In this document: positions 25,976 to 37,986 of the stretch, piece after piece
Numbering within the stretch: the first letter of the stretch is position 1
Layout: every line of letters starts with the position of its first letter
Assembly (NCBI RefSeq): GCF_000515395.1
Contig: NZ_KI911782.1
Coordinates: forward strand, 3,098,606-3,162,605
Direction of reading: 5' to 3'
DNA: 64,000 nucleotides
DNA from: Jiangella gansuensis DSM 44835
GTDB taxonomy: Bacteria; Actinomycetota; Actinomycetes; Jiangellales; Jiangellaceae
Notes under the pieces: model-generated
What the model was told of the DNA's origin: nothing
Seen by the model: the letters and a program-made list of their open reading frames with translations, nothing else
Databases searched by the model: none
Made by a program: the position numbers and the translations under genes

Positions 25976-26848
25976 ATGATGACCCGCATGAGCGGAACGG
26001 GTGAGGCAGCCGCCGGGCATCGCCGGGGACGCCGGACGGGCCCCGTCGATCGGCCCGCGCCAGGGGCGACGCAGCGCGCGGCGCTGTGCCAGGCGGTGGC
26101 GCGCCTGGGCCACGCCGCGGCCGAGCTGGGGCACGCGGCGGCCGACCTCGCCCTCGGCAGCGCGTGCGCCGGATGCGCTGAGCATCCCGGGCTCCTCTGT
26201 CCCGCCTGCCGCGATGCCCTCCTGGGCCCCGCGACGGTGCGTGCGCTGCCCGGCAGTGGGCCGGGGTTCTGGGACGAGCCCGACCCGGGCGGTCCGGGGC
26301 AGCGGGGGCCGGAGTTGCCGCTCGCCGGTGCGGCGGCGTATGCCGACCCCGTCCGGTCGATGATCATCGCGCACAAGGAACACGGCCGGCTGCCGCTGGC
26401 CCGGCCACTCGGTGACGCACTCGCCGTGGCGGTCACGGAACTCCTGGCCGCGGGCCCCGGTTGCGATCACAGCGGCCGGCCGGTCGTTCTGGTGCCGGTG
26501 CCGTCGAGCCGCACCGCGGTCCGGCGGCGCGGGCACGACCCCGTCCTGCGCACAACGCGCCGCGCCGCGGCCACGTTGCGCCGCTCCGGCCAGGTGAGCA
26601 CGGTGGTGGGCGCGCTGCGGCACCGGCGGAAGGTCGCCGATCAGGCGGGCCTGGGCCGCCGGGAGCGCGAGGCCAACCTCCGCGGCTCGCTCATCGTCCG
26701 GCGCGGTGCCGCCGGTCTGCTGTCCGGCCGGTGCGTCGTGCTGGCCGACGACATCGTGACCACCGGCGCCACCCTGCGCGAGGCGACTCGTGCCCTGGTC
26801 GGCGCGGGAATCCAGCCGTGTGGAGCGGTGGTGGTGGCGGTGGCCTGA
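25976..26848 (+). CDS. ComF family phosphoribosyltransferase-like protein
   Basis: The protein is about 290 residues long. A zinc-finger-like N-terminal part carries CAGCAEHPGLLCPACRDALL. A phosphoribosyltransferase fold follows, with the PRPP loop VLADDIVTTGATLREATRAL, the HRRKVADQAGLGRREREANLRG segment and LVPVPSSRTAVRRRGHDPVL that are typical of ComF. ComF in Firmicutes aids DNA uptake; the actinobacterial role is unknown. Start is ATG 25976 or, a few codons later, 25988; no strong ribosome site is visible. The N-terminal 45 residues are low-complexity and may be an artefact of a long start. Confidence 0.83.
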   Translation: MMTRMSGTGEAAAGHRRGRRTGPVDRPAPGATQRAALCQAVARLGHAAAELGHAAADLALGSACAGCAEHPGLLCPACRDALLGPATVRALPGSGPGFWDEPDPGGPGQRGPELPLAGAAAYADPVRSMIIAHKEHGRLPLARPLGDALAVAVTELLAAGPGCDHSGRPVVLVPVPSSRTAVRRRGHDPVLRTTRRAAATLRRSGQVSTVVGALRHRRKVADQAGLGRREREANLRGSLIVRRGAAGLLSGRCVVLADDIVTTGATLREATRALVGAGIQPCGAVVVAVA

Positions 26849-26894
26849 CGACGAAAATGCGGCAGATTCAGGTGTACAGCAGGCAACGAGCGGC

Positions 26895-26900
26895 TAACGT
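26895..26900 (+). promoter_or_regulatory. Candidate -10 box (TAACGT) for hpf
   Basis: TAACGT is followed 6 nt later by a probable start site near 26907, giving a leader of about 115 nt. The leader holds a small hairpin GCCGGGTgcacaACCCGG before the start. Confidence 0.4.
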
Positions 26901-27021
26901 TTGTGCATGGCACCCCATGTCAGTCTCCGAGCAAGAACGGAGGAAGGCCGGGTGCACAACCCGGTCTCGCGAGCGCGCGGGTGTCCCTCGACCGTTTGAC
27001 CCCACGACCGGGAGGTTTCGA

Positions 27022-27666
27022 GTGGATATCGTCATCAAGGGCCGTCACACGTCGGTGCCGGAGCGATTCCGGAATCACGTCACCGAGAAGCTCGCGAAGC
27101 TCGACAAGGTCGCGCACAAGGTGATCCGGGTGGACGTCGAGGTCACAGCCGAATCCAATTCGCGCCGGACCGATCAGGCGGAGCGGGTCGAGCTCACCCT
27201 CCACTCCAAGGGCCCGGTGATCCGCGCCGAGGCTGCCGCCGCCGACCGCTACTCCGCCCTTGACCTGGCCACCGACCGGCTCTACGCCCGGCTGCGGAAG
27301 GCCGCCGACCGCCGCCGGGTGCACCACGGCAACCGCACCCCCATCTCCGTGGCCGCCGCCACCGCGCCGCTCGCCACCGCGCCGCCCATCCCCGCGCAGG
27401 CGTCGCCGGCCATGGTCGCGCAGGCCGCCGGCGCCGGCACCCAGGTCGACGACCGGCCGGAGGACTACCCGACCGAGGAGTCCGGTCCCATGGTGGTGCG
27501 GGAGAAGACGCACCGCGCCGAGCCGATGACGCTCGACCAGGCGCTGTACGAGATGGAGCTCGTCGGGCACGACTTCTATCTCTTCGTCGACGCCGAGAAC
27601 AAGATGCCCAGCGTGGTCTATCGCCGGCGCGGCTACGACTACGGAGTCATCCACCTGGACGTGTGA
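27022..27666 (+). CDS. hpf: Long-form ribosome hibernation promoting factor
   Basis: The 214-residue protein has the N-terminal S30AE/HPF domain (VDIVIKGRHTSVPERFRNHVTEKLAKLDK, here split at its turns; RVELTLHSKGPVIRAEAAAADRYSALDLATDRL) and the C-terminal domain of about 60 residues ending HDFYLFVDAENKMPSVVYRRRGYDYGVIHL. The latter causes ribosome dimerisation into 100S particles in stationary phase. The linker (about 110-150) is Ala/Pro-rich. GTG 27022 is chosen because GGGAGG lies 6 nt upstream and the S30AE domain begins at once; the longer open frame upstream is not conserved. Expression presumably rises in stationary phase or stress. Confidence 0.93.
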   Translation: MDIVIKGRHTSVPERFRNHVTEKLAKLDKVAHKVIRVDVEVTAESNSRRTDQAERVELTLHSKGPVIRAEAAAADRYSALDLATDRLYARLRKAADRRRVHHGNRTPISVAAATAPLATAPPIPAQASPAMVAQAAGAGTQVDDRPEDYPTEESGPMVVREKTHRAEPMTLDQALYEMELVGHDFYLFVDAENKMPSVVYRRRGYDYGVIHLDV

Positions 27667-27807
27667 CACGGGCGACGACTCCGGGCGGCGGCTGGCCTGC
27701 GGGCCGGCCGCCGCCTCTCGTCGGTGTCGACCAGCCCGGTCGTGACGGCCACCGGCTCGGCGCGTCGCGCCGGTACTCCATCAGCCGTTCCTGTCGGTGC
27801 CCGCTGA

Positions 27808-27813
27808 TAACTT
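27808..27813 (+). promoter_or_regulatory. -10 box (TAACTT) of leaderless YcaQ-like gene
   Basis: TAACTT ends 7 nt before ATG 27821. There is no ribosome-binding site, so the message is probably leaderless. Confidence 0.55.
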
Positions 27814-27820
27814 CGCGGCC

Positions 27821-29035
27821 ATGCCACGTCGAGACAAGCTGTCCGCCGCCGCGGCCCGCCGGGTGGCGCTCGCGGCGCAGGGCCTCGCCGATCCGCGGCC
27901 GCCGGTGCCGGACCGGCGGGCCATCCGCCGGGTGACCGACCGGGTCGGCGTGGTCCAGATCGACTCGGTGAACGTGCTGTCCCGCTCGCACTACCTGCCG
28001 TTCTTCAGCCGCCTCGGCCCCTACCCGCGCGAGCAGCTCGACCGTGCGCTCAACAAGGCACCGCGCATGCTGTTCGAGTACTGGGCACACGAGGCGTCGG
28101 TGCTGCCGGTGCGCTTCCAGCCGTACCTGCGCGGCCGCATGGCCAGGGCCGAGGAAGCCGCGTGGGGCGGCATGCGGCGCATCGTGCGCGACAAGCCGGA
28201 GTTCGTGGAGTGGGTGTTCGACGAGGTCAAGCGGCTCGGCCCGGTCACGGCGGGCGAGATCGAGCACGACGCGCCGCGGGCCAAGGACAACTGGGGCTGG
28301 AACTGGTCGGAGGTCAAGACCGCGCTGGAGTTCCTGTTCTGGGCCGGCCGGGTCACGTCGGCGGGCCGCAACGGGGCGTTCGCCCGGCTCTACGACGTCC
28401 CGGAGCGGGTGCTGCCCCGCGATGTCCTCGACGCGCCCACCCCGTCGCCGGCCGAGGCCCATCGCGAGCTCATCCGCATCGCGGCGCGAGCCCACGGCGT
28501 CGGCTCCGAGCAGTGCCTGCGCGACTACTTCCGGCTGCGGCCGGAGCCCAGCAAGGCCGCCATCGCCGAGCTGGTCGAGGACGGCGAGCTGGTGCCGATC
28601 ACCGTCGACGGCTGGAAGCGACAGGCATACCTGCACCGCGATGCGCGGGTGCCGCGCCGCGTCGAGGCCCGTGCGCTGCTCAGTCCGTTCGATTCGCTGA
28701 TCTGGGAGCGGGCGCGCACCGAAGCGCTGTTCGGGTTCCGCTACCGGCTGGAGATCTACGTGCCGCCGGCCAAGCGCGTCCATGGGTACTACGTGCTGCC
28801 GTTCCTCCTCGGCGAGGAGTTGGTCGCTCGGGTGGACCTCAAGGCCGACCGGAAGGCCGGCACGCTGCTGGTCCAGTCGGCGTGGGGCGAGCCTGGGTCA
28901 CCGGCGGACACCCCCGACGAGCTGGCCGTCGAGTTGGTGGCGCTCGCCGGCTGGCTGGGGCTGTCCGGCGTGGTGGTCACCGGCCGGGGCGACATCGCCG
29001 CCCCGCTGGAGGATGCCCTGCGGCGGGCGGGCTGA
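27821..29035 (+). CDS. Winged-helix DNA-binding protein, YcaQ/HTH_42 family (crosslink DNA glycosylase-like)
   Basis: The 404-residue protein shows the family signature [23 protein letters not shown], with the QxD motif proposed as catalytic in E. coli YcaQ, then three tandem winged-helix-like segments and the C-terminal [37 protein letters not shown]. YcaQ and Streptomyces AlkZ excise interstrand crosslinks and bulky nitrogen-mustard adducts. The same chemistry is plausible here but not proven. Start ATG 27821 has TAACTT 7 nt upstream; an in-frame ATG at 27797 lies in the promoter region. It ends just before a convergent GNAT gene. Confidence 0.85.
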   Translation: MPRRDKLSAAAARRVALAAQGLADPRPPVPDRRAIRRVTDRVGVVQIDSVNVLSRSHYLPFFSRLGPYPREQLDRALNKAPRMLFEYWAHEASVLPVRFQPYLRGRMARAEEAAWGGMRRIVRDKPEFVEWVFDEVKRLGPVTAGEIEHDAPRAKDNWGWNWSEVKTALEFLFWAGRVTSAGRNGAFARLYDVPERVLPRDVLDAPTPSPAEAHRELIRIAARAHGVGSEQCLRDYFRLRPEPSKAAIAELVEDGELVPITVDGWKRQAYLHRDARVPRRVEARALLSPFDSLIWERARTEALFGFRYRLEIYVPPAKRVHGYYVLPFLLGEELVARVDLKADRKAGTLLVQSAWGEPGSPADTPDELAVELVALAGWLGLSGVVVTGRGDIAAPLEDALRRAG

Positions 29036-29084
29036 CCACGTGGCGCCGGCCGCACCGTTCGCCGTCGCCGCTCCCGGCTCCCGT

Positions 29085-30230
29085 TCAGGGCTGCTGGTCG
29101 TCGACCAGCAGGTCGTACCAGTGCAGGTCGACGACGATGCCGCCACGGATCCGGTCGCCGGCCCGCTCCACGCCGTACGGGCGGAAGCCGGCTCGCTCGA
29201 TCACCGTGCGGGAGGCGTCGTTGCCGGTCACGTGCGCGACGACGAGCCGACGCAGCCCGAGGCCGCCGTCCGAGGCCGGCGCGAACGCGTGCCGCGTCAT
29301 CAGCCGCACCGCCTCGGTGGCCACTCCACGGCCGCGCGCGGACGGGTGCACCCAGTAGCCGATCTCGGCACCGCCGTCGTGCGACGGCAGTCCCATCAGC
29401 GAGAACGATCCCACGGCCGGCCCGCCGTCCGGCAGCGCCGCGGCCCAATGCACGCCGCGGCCGGCCGCCGCCTCCTCCTCGCGGTCGTGGATGTACGAAC
29501 GGGCGATCTCGTGGGTGTACGGCGACGGCAGCCCACCGAGCCAGTGCTGGGTGACGGGGTCGTTGCAGGCCTCGACGACGGCGTCGGCGTCGGCGTCCTC
29601 GAACCGGCGCAACACCACGCGTGAGCCGCGCACCGTCGGGACGTCCAGCCACGGCGTGGCCGGCCGCATGCGGTCACCGGCGGCCAGCGTGGCCACCCAG
29701 GTGTCGTCACGGACACCCTGGCGGGCGATGCCGCCGCGCACCCTGCCCTCGACCCGGAACCCGCACGCCCACGCGACCCGGCGCGACGCCCAGTTGCCGA
29801 CGGAGGCCCGCCAGTGCAGGTGCGTCAGCCCGGGCCCGACGTCGGCGAAGGCGTACTCGGCCACCAATCGGACCGCGCGGGACATCAGGTGCCGGCCGCG
29901 GGCCTCCGGCGCGAGCCAGTACCCGACCTCGGCGGCGCCCTCGCCTCGAGACCGCAGACCGATCATGCCCAGGACGCGGCGGTCCTCCGGATCGCGCACC
30001 GCCCAGACGAGGCCGTGACCGGACTCCCAGCCGGCCGAGACCGTGTCCTCGACGAAGGTCTTGGCGTGCTCGTGCAGGTAGGGCGTGGGCAACGTCGTCC
30101 AGCGGCGGATCTCCGGGTCCTGGCAGATCTCGGTGATCCGGTCGACGTCGCCGGCCGTCGGGGTGGCCAGCAGGACGCCGTCGCCGCGGAGCTCGAACGG
30201 TTGCACGCCCAGCATCTTGCCGGGCGCCAC
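29085..30230 (-). CDS. Tandem GNAT acetyltransferase
   Basis: This 381-residue protein has two GNAT domains in a row: domain 1 at about 15-175 (EVGYWLAPEARGRHLMSRAVRLV, GNWASRRVAWACGF) and domain 2 at about 195-370 (EIGYWVHPSARGRGVATEAVRLM, GNDASRTVIERAGF). Both carry the acetyl-CoA pyrophosphate loop (RGRxL and RGRGVA) and resemble the RimJ/RimL-type. In two-domain GNATs often only one is active; the first lacks the final Gly of the usual RGxGhG loop. Substrate unknown. Start is GTG 30230, or ATG 30215, without a clear ribosome site. The gene is divergent from secA. Confidence 0.85.
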   Translation of the reverse strand: MAPGKMLGVQPFELRGDGVLLATPTAGDVDRITEICQDPEIRRWTTLPTPYLHEHAKTFVEDTVSAGWESGHGLVWAVRDPEDRRVLGMIGLRSRGEGAAEVGYWLAPEARGRHLMSRAVRLVAEYAFADVGPGLTHLHWRASVGNWASRRVAWACGFRVEGRVRGGIARQGVRDDTWVATLAAGDRMRPATPWLDVPTVRGSRVVLRRFEDADADAVVEACNDPVTQHWLGGLPSPYTHEIARSYIHDREEEAAAGRGVHWAAALPDGGPAVGSFSLMGLPSHDGGAEIGYWVHPSARGRGVATEAVRLMTRHAFAPASDGGLGLRRLVVAHVTGNDASRTVIERAGFRPYGVERAGDRIRGGIVVDLHWYDLLVDDQQP

Positions 30231-30357
30231 GACCTAAGGTCGAGTCGTTATCTTTTCCGTGACCCGACGTACCATGGGTCGTCGAAGCCCTGTACTACAC
30301 GGGGTGCACCGGGCGCGTCCCCTGCCGCCCAAGCCCGATACGTAGGAGTTGACCCGC

Positions 30358-33204
<2,847 letters not shown>

Positions 33205-33263
33205 CGACGGGTGCTGTTCTCCTGATCGTGGCCTGTCTGACGGTTCCGTCCGCTATCGTCCTG

Positions 33264-33292
33264 CTTGACGCCCGGTGATCCCGGGTGTCAAG
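33264..33292. terminator. Hairpin after secA
   Basis: CTTGACGCCCGG pairs with CCGGGTGTCAAG (one G:T) around a TGATC loop. It lies 60 bp after the secA stop. There is no T-tract, as is usual for terminators in this window. Confidence 0.55.
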
Positions 33293-33413
33293 CCTTGGAT
33301 CGGATCGGCCCCGGACGGCGGATGGGAGGAGCGGCCGCTCACCCGGCCGCGCAGCGCTCATGACACACCGACCAGACAGTCACGACACCGACACAGGATC
33401 GTCCCGCTCCGGA

Positions 33414-34337
33414 ATGAGGAAGGCCGTCGCATGGTGTGCGGCGGCCTTCGTCGTGGTCGGGCTCGCCCCGGCAGCGACGGCGGCGGAACCAACGACGGCG
33501 ACGACGGCCGACGTGCCGAGCGCCGTCATCGCGCTGGGCGACTCGTACTCGTCGGGCTTGGGTTCCGGGGGGTACCAGGACGACTGCGACCGCACACCGC
33601 AAGCGTGGGTGCACCTGCTGTTCGGCGGCGAGGTGAGCGACCGGACGCTCCTGGCGTGTTCCGGTGCCACCATCCCCGACGTCGCGGGCCAGGTGGGGCA
33701 GCTGGCGCAACTGCCCGGGGCGGGTGACCGGCTCATCACTGTGACCGTCGGCGGCAACGACGCCGGATTCGCCGACGAGCTGGTCAACTGTCTGGTGTCC
33801 ATCGTCTCCTGCACCAGCCGTGAGACCGCGCTGACGGCCCGTATCGAGGCGCTGCACCAGCCGCTGGTGGAGCTGTACGACTCGATCCAGGCAGCGGCAC
33901 CTGGTGACGAGGTCATCGTCGGCGGCTACCCGCTGCTGGTACCCGACCCCGCCGTCCGCAGCAACTGCCCGGCGCTGACCGGCCTGCTGTCCACATCCGA
34001 GCGGCAGATGATCCGGCGGCTGGGCGTCCTGCTCAACGACGTCGTGGACGAGGCAGCTGCCGCGGCCGGTGTCCGCTCGGCGTCAGCGCAGGTGGAGAGC
34101 ACGTTCGTCGGGCACGAAGCCTGCGCGAACGGTCTGGACGACTGGCTGTACGGGTTGAAGATCTCGTGGCGAGACAGCGCCTCCGCCGAGACGCCGGCTC
34201 CGAGCGCGACCCCGAGCCCGTCGTACCACGCCCAGTGGGCCATCGCGTCGTCGTTCGTGCGCGACTCCTTCCACCCGACCGTCGCCGGGCAGGCCGGCTA
34301 CGCCTCGGCGTTCGAGGCGGCGTGGGCCGGTAGCTGA
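33414..34337 (+). CDS. Secreted SGNH/GDSL-family hydrolase
   Basis: The protein is about 307 residues with a Sec signal peptide (MRKAVAWCAAAFVVVGLAPAATA). The SGNH blocks are visible: block I ALGDSYSSGLG with nucleophile Ser44, block III VGGNDAGF with the oxyanion Asn, and block V DSFHPTVAGQAGYA with the catalytic Asp/His pair. Cysteines in DDCDRTP, LLACSGA, VNCLVSIVSCTSR and ACANG suggest disulphides, as in Streptomyces secreted lipases of this family. It probably hydrolyses lipid or acetyl esters outside the cell. ATG 33360 is an in-frame alternative that adds 18 residues before the signal. The 3' end overlaps a convergent gene by 40 bp. Confidence 0.83.
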   Translation: MRKAVAWCAAAFVVVGLAPAATAAEPTTATTADVPSAVIALGDSYSSGLGSGGYQDDCDRTPQAWVHLLFGGEVSDRTLLACSGATIPDVAGQVGQLAQLPGAGDRLITVTVGGNDAGFADELVNCLVSIVSCTSRETALTARIEALHQPLVELYDSIQAAAPGDEVIVGGYPLLVPDPAVRSNCPALTGLLSTSERQMIRRLGVLLNDVVDEAAAAAGVRSASAQVESTFVGHEACANGLDDWLYGLKISWRDSASAETPAPSATPSPSYHAQWAIASSFVRDSFHPTVAGQAGYASAFEAAWAGS

Positions 34338-34990
34338 GACCGCCGTCCTGACGGTCGCGCGGGTGGCCGCTCGACCACGTCGAACGCGGTGCACAGCCAG
34401 CGGTCGTCGACGGCCTCCAGCCGGACGGCGACCGCTCGCACCCGCGTGCCCAACTGCACCACCACGCAGACCTCCGCGACGGTGTCGGTGACCTGGCAAC
34501 TGCGAATGGTCCGCACCCGCGGCCGGACGGCGGGCGTGGCCACCTGCTCAGCGGCTCGGCGCGCGATCGCCTTGTAGACCGCCTCGTCGGTCCACCGCAC
34601 CAGCTGTTGGATCGACCGGCGGCCGTGCATGCCCTCCAGAGCGGCCTGGGCCAGCGTGGCGGTCCAGCGCCGCGGGTCGGGGAGGGCTGGGCGCGGGTGC
34701 GCGCCGTCCGCCGGGTCCGGGGGTGGCGGCTCCACGAGATCGGCCGAGGCCACCACGGCGAGTGCCAGCGTGCCCTGGACCTGCCCACGGCGTCGGGTGC
34801 GCCGCCGCACGGCACCGGCCGGCGGTGCGACGCCGATTTCGTCGTCGAACGGGGGCTGGCTGACCGGCACCGGAAGGCGGCGCAGGGTGCCGCCGGCCTT
34901 GGGCGGACCGGTGTCGCGGGCCGGGGTGTGACCGGCGTCGTCCGCGGCTGGACGGCCGGGACGTGCGCCGGCGCTGCTCGTGGTGGCCAT
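34298..34990 (-). CDS. Rv3235-like family protein
   Basis: This 230-residue protein has a disordered Ala/Pro/Arg-rich N-terminal half, then a compact C-terminal region (about 120-210). It includes GMHGRRSIQQLVRWTDEAVYKAI, RPRVRTIRSCQVTDTVAEVCVVVQLG and AVRLEAVDDRWLCTAFDVV. This resembles the small actinobacterial family named after mycobacterial Rv3235, which is also encoded near secA. No function is known and no catalytic motif is visible. ATG 34990 has an AGGAGACC ribosome site. The last 40 bp overlap the convergent SGNH gene, so the last 12 residues are coded on the other strand of its 3' end. Confidence 0.7.
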   Translation of the reverse strand: MATTSSAGARPGRPAADDAGHTPARDTGPPKAGGTLRRLPVPVSQPPFDDEIGVAPPAGAVRRRTRRRGQVQGTLALAVVASADLVEPPPPDPADGAHPRPALPDPRRWTATLAQAALEGMHGRRSIQQLVRWTDEAVYKAIARRAAEQVATPAVRPRVRTIRSCQVTDTVAEVCVVVQLGTRVRAVAVRLEAVDDRWLCTAFDVVERPPARPSGRRSQLPAHAASNAEA

Positions 34991-35220
34991 CGGGGTCTCC
35001 TGTCCGGGGGCCGTCGGGGTCAGCAGGATCGAACCCGCCGGCGCGGGGCGGGGTCAACGGCTTCCGGGACGCGGGCCAGTTGCCCGCCCGGGCGGGCTAA
35101 CGGGCAAACACGCTCCTTGCCGCTGGGCCGCCCCGACGCCGTTAGCCCCGACGACCGGGCAATCCACGGCCGGTCACACGGTGCGTGGCACGAACGCCTT
35201 TGTTACATCATCATTAGGAG
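34991..35220. promoter_or_regulatory. Divergent regulatory region before patatin-like gene
   Basis: A perfect inverted repeat, GGGCTAACGG (35094-35103) and CCGTTAGCCC (35139-35148), and an overlapping 16-bp palindrome GCCCGCCCGGGCGGGC (35082-35097) lie between the Rv3235-like and patatin-like genes. CATCAT/TTACAT around 35203-35212 is the likely -10 area. These could be operator sites. No gene is present. Confidence 0.4.
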
Positions 35221-36216
35221 ATGGAGGCCATTCGTCACACGGGTCGTCGTCGCGGTCCACGGCGAGGCCTGGTGCTCGGCGGAGGCGGGGTCCTCGGCGC
35301 GGCGTGGATGGTCGGTGCGCTCAGCGCGATCGAGGAGTCCACCGGCGTCGACCTTCGTTCGTTCGACCACATCGTCGGCACGTCGGCGGGCGCGGTCATG
35401 GCCGCGCTGCTCGGCGCCGGGCTCGATGCCGGTCAGCTGCGCGATCACCAGCTCGGCGAACTCGCCGACGGCCCGCTTGCCGACCACGACTGGGACTACG
35501 ACACCGCCACCGGGGGCTCGCGGCCGCTGCTGCCCCGGCTGGGGGTGGGGTCTCCCGCCCTCGTCAGACGCAATGTGCGGCGCCTGCGCCGGATGCCGCC
35601 GACGGCGGTGCTGTCGGCGCTGATGCCGGTCGGCCGTGGTTCGCTGGACGGCGTCGGTGAACTCGTCGGCGCGGTCACGGGGCCGGAAGCCGGCTGGTCG
35701 CCGCACCCGGGCGTCTGGATCGTGGCGATGGACTACGAGACCGGCCGGCGCATCCCGTTCGGCCGCCCGGGGGAGCCGCGGCCGTCGTTGCCGCAGGCCG
35801 TCATGGCCTCGTGCGCCATCCCGGGCTGGTTCGCCCCGGTCGTCGTCGACGGTCACCGCTACGTCGACGGCGGCACCTGTTCCGCGACGTCGGTGGACCT
35901 GCTGGGCGGCCTCGGCCTCGACGAGGTCTACGTCGTGGCGCCGATGGTCTCGTTCGAGACGGACCACCCGCGGCCACTGCTGTCCCGGCTGGAACGGCAG
36001 TGGCGACGCCGCTGCACCCGCCGGTGCCTGCACGAGGCGCAGAAGTTGCGTGGCGAGGGTACCGACGTCACCATCCTCGGTCCCGGACCGGAGGACCTGG
36101 CCGCCATCGGCGCCAACGTCATGGACACCGGCCGGCGGTTGCGGGTCCTGGAGACGTCGCTGCGGACGTCGGCAACGGCGTTGGCGCGCGGCCGGTTCTG
36201 GGCCGACGCTGGTTGA
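35221..36216 (+). CDS. Patatin-like phospholipase
   Basis: The 331-residue protein has the patatin fold motifs: anion-binding GLVLGGGGVLGAAWMVG, nucleophile elbow GTSAG with Ser55, and the catalytic Asp of DGG in YVDGGTCSATSVDLL. There is no signal peptide, so it is cytoplasmic or peripheral and may act on membrane lipids. AGGAG lies directly at the ATG, too close to help, so translation may be leaderless from a start near 35221. Upstream inverted repeats suggest regulation. It could hydrolyse phospholipids or lipid esters; the substrate cannot be told. Confidence 0.85.
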   Translation: MEAIRHTGRRRGPRRGLVLGGGGVLGAAWMVGALSAIEESTGVDLRSFDHIVGTSAGAVMAALLGAGLDAGQLRDHQLGELADGPLADHDWDYDTATGGSRPLLPRLGVGSPALVRRNVRRLRRMPPTAVLSALMPVGRGSLDGVGELVGAVTGPEAGWSPHPGVWIVAMDYETGRRIPFGRPGEPRPSLPQAVMASCAIPGWFAPVVVDGHRYVDGGTCSATSVDLLGGLGLDEVYVVAPMVSFETDHPRPLLSRLERQWRRRCTRRCLHEAQKLRGEGTDVTILGPGPEDLAAIGANVMDTGRRLRVLETSLRTSATALARGRFWADAG

Positions 36217-36308
36217 CGGGGACCCGTCGGCGATACTGGCAGTGAGCGGGATGACCTCAGCGGGACCGCCCCACGACATCGACCATGACGATCGGAGCTC
36301 TGAGTACC

Positions 36309-37949
36309 ATGCCTGGCGCCCTTGATGCCGTGACCAACGTGCCCGCCGCGAAGAACGAGCCGGTGCTGACGTACGCGCCGGGCTCGCCGGAACGGGCCGA
36401 CCTGGAGAGCGCACTGACCGGCGTCGCTTCCCGCCACCACGAGCTGACCTGCACCATCGGCGGCGACCAGAAGCTCGGCAGCGGCGCGGAAGCCGACGTC
36501 GTCCAGCCGCACGCGCACGGGAAGGTGCTGGGAACCTTCCGGCACGCCGGGACCGACGACGCGCAGGCGGCCATCGATGCCGCGCGCGAGGCCGCACCCG
36601 GGTGGCGGGCGCTCTCCTACGACGACCGCGCCGCCGTGTTCCTCAAGGCCGCCGAGCTGCTGTCCGGCCCATGGCGGCAGACGCTCAACGCCGCGACCAT
36701 GCTGGGCCAGTCGAAGACGGCCGCGCAGGCCGAGATCGACGCCGCCTGCGAGCTCATCGACTTCTGGCGGTTCAATGTCGAGTTCGGCCGGAAGCTCCTC
36801 ACCGAGCAGCCCGTCGCCAACACGCAGGGCATCTGGAACCGGGTCGAGTACCGCCCGCTCGAGGGCTTCGTCTACGCCGTCACGCCGTTCAACTTCACCG
36901 CCATCGCCGGCAACCTGCCGACGGCGCCGGCGCTCATGGGCAACACCGTCATCTGGAAGCCCAGCCCCACCCAGCAGCTGGCCGCGCACTACACGATGCG
37001 GCTGCTCGAGGCGGCCGGACTGCCGCCGGGGGTCATCAACCTGCTGCCCGGCGACGGCCTGGCGGTCTCCGAGGTCGCGTTGGCGCATCCCGACCTGGCC
37101 GGCATCCACTTCACCGGCTCCACGGCCACCTTCCAGAAGCTGTGGCGCACGGTCGGCGAGAACATCGCGTCGTACCGCACCTACCCGCGCCTGGTCGGCG
37201 AGACCGGCGGCAAGGACTTCGTACTGGCACACCCCACTGCCGACACCGACGTGCTGCGCACCGCACTGGTGCGCGGTGCCTTCGAGTACCAGGGCCAGAA
37301 GTGCTCCGCGGCCTCCCGCGCCTACGTCCCGCGCAGCCTGTGGACCCGGATGCGCGACGACTTCCTGTCGCTCACCGAGTCGCTGAGCATGGGGCCGGTC
37401 ACCGACCTGTCCAACTTCATGGGCGCGGTCATCGACGAGCGCGCGTTCGCCAAGCACACCGCGGCCGTCGAACGTGCGAAGGCGGACCCGTCGGTCGACG
37501 TCGTCGCCGGCGGAGTCCTCGACGACAGCGAGGGCTGGTTCGTCCGGCCCACGGTGATGGAAACCACGGATCCGGAGAACGACGTCCTCACCACCGAGTA
37601 CTTCGGCCCGCTGCTCGGCGTGTACGTCTACGACGACGCCGAGTTCGACACCGTCGTCAGCCGGATCGAGAACACGTCGACGTACGCGTTGACCGGTGCC
37701 ATCATCGCGCAGGACCGGACGGCTATCGCCACTACCACAGAAGCGCTACGCTTCGCAGCCGGTAACTTCTATGTCAACGACAAACCAACCGGAGCGGTTG
37801 TCGGCCAGCAGCCATTCGGTGGAAGTCGGGCCAGTGGGACGAATGACAAGGCGGGTTCGGTGCAGAATCTTCTACGGTGGACGAGCACGCGTGCCCTGAA
37901 GGAGACGTTCGTGCCGCCGACCACGCACGAATACCCGCACATGGGTTGA
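36309..37949 (+). CDS. pruA: L-glutamate gamma-semialdehyde dehydrogenase (P5C dehydrogenase)
   Basis: The 546-residue enzyme oxidises glutamate semialdehyde to glutamate with NAD, the second step of proline degradation. The catalytic Glu lies in LVGETGGKDF and the catalytic Cys in EYQGQKCSAASRAYVP. VTPFNFTAIAGNLPTAPALMGN and the cofactor loop HFTGSTATFQKLW are typical. The C-terminal INDKPTGAVVGQQPFGGSRASGTNDKAG-like segment reads VNDKPTGAVVGQQ here. The frame starts at 36285, but ATG 36309 (MPGALDAVTNVP) resembles other actinobacterial PruA starts. A proline dehydrogenase gene, often next to pruA, is not found here; the next gene is unrelated. Confidence 0.93.
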   Translation: MPGALDAVTNVPAAKNEPVLTYAPGSPERADLESALTGVASRHHELTCTIGGDQKLGSGAEADVVQPHAHGKVLGTFRHAGTDDAQAAIDAAREAAPGWRALSYDDRAAVFLKAAELLSGPWRQTLNAATMLGQSKTAAQAEIDAACELIDFWRFNVEFGRKLLTEQPVANTQGIWNRVEYRPLEGFVYAVTPFNFTAIAGNLPTAPALMGNTVIWKPSPTQQLAAHYTMRLLEAAGLPPGVINLLPGDGLAVSEVALAHPDLAGIHFTGSTATFQKLWRTVGENIASYRTYPRLVGETGGKDFVLAHPTADTDVLRTALVRGAFEYQGQKCSAASRAYVPRSLWTRMRDDFLSLTESLSMGPVTDLSNFMGAVIDERAFAKHTAAVERAKADPSVDVVAGGVLDDSEGWFVRPTVMETTDPENDVLTTEYFGPLLGVYVYDDAEFDTVVSRIENTSTYALTGAIIAQDRTAIATTTEALRFAAGNFYVNDKPTGAVVGQQPFGGSRASGTNDKAGSVQNLLRWTSTRALKETFVPPTTHEYPHMG

Positions 37950-37986
37950 GCGCACAGCGAACTATGGACATGAGGTGTCAAGCGTG

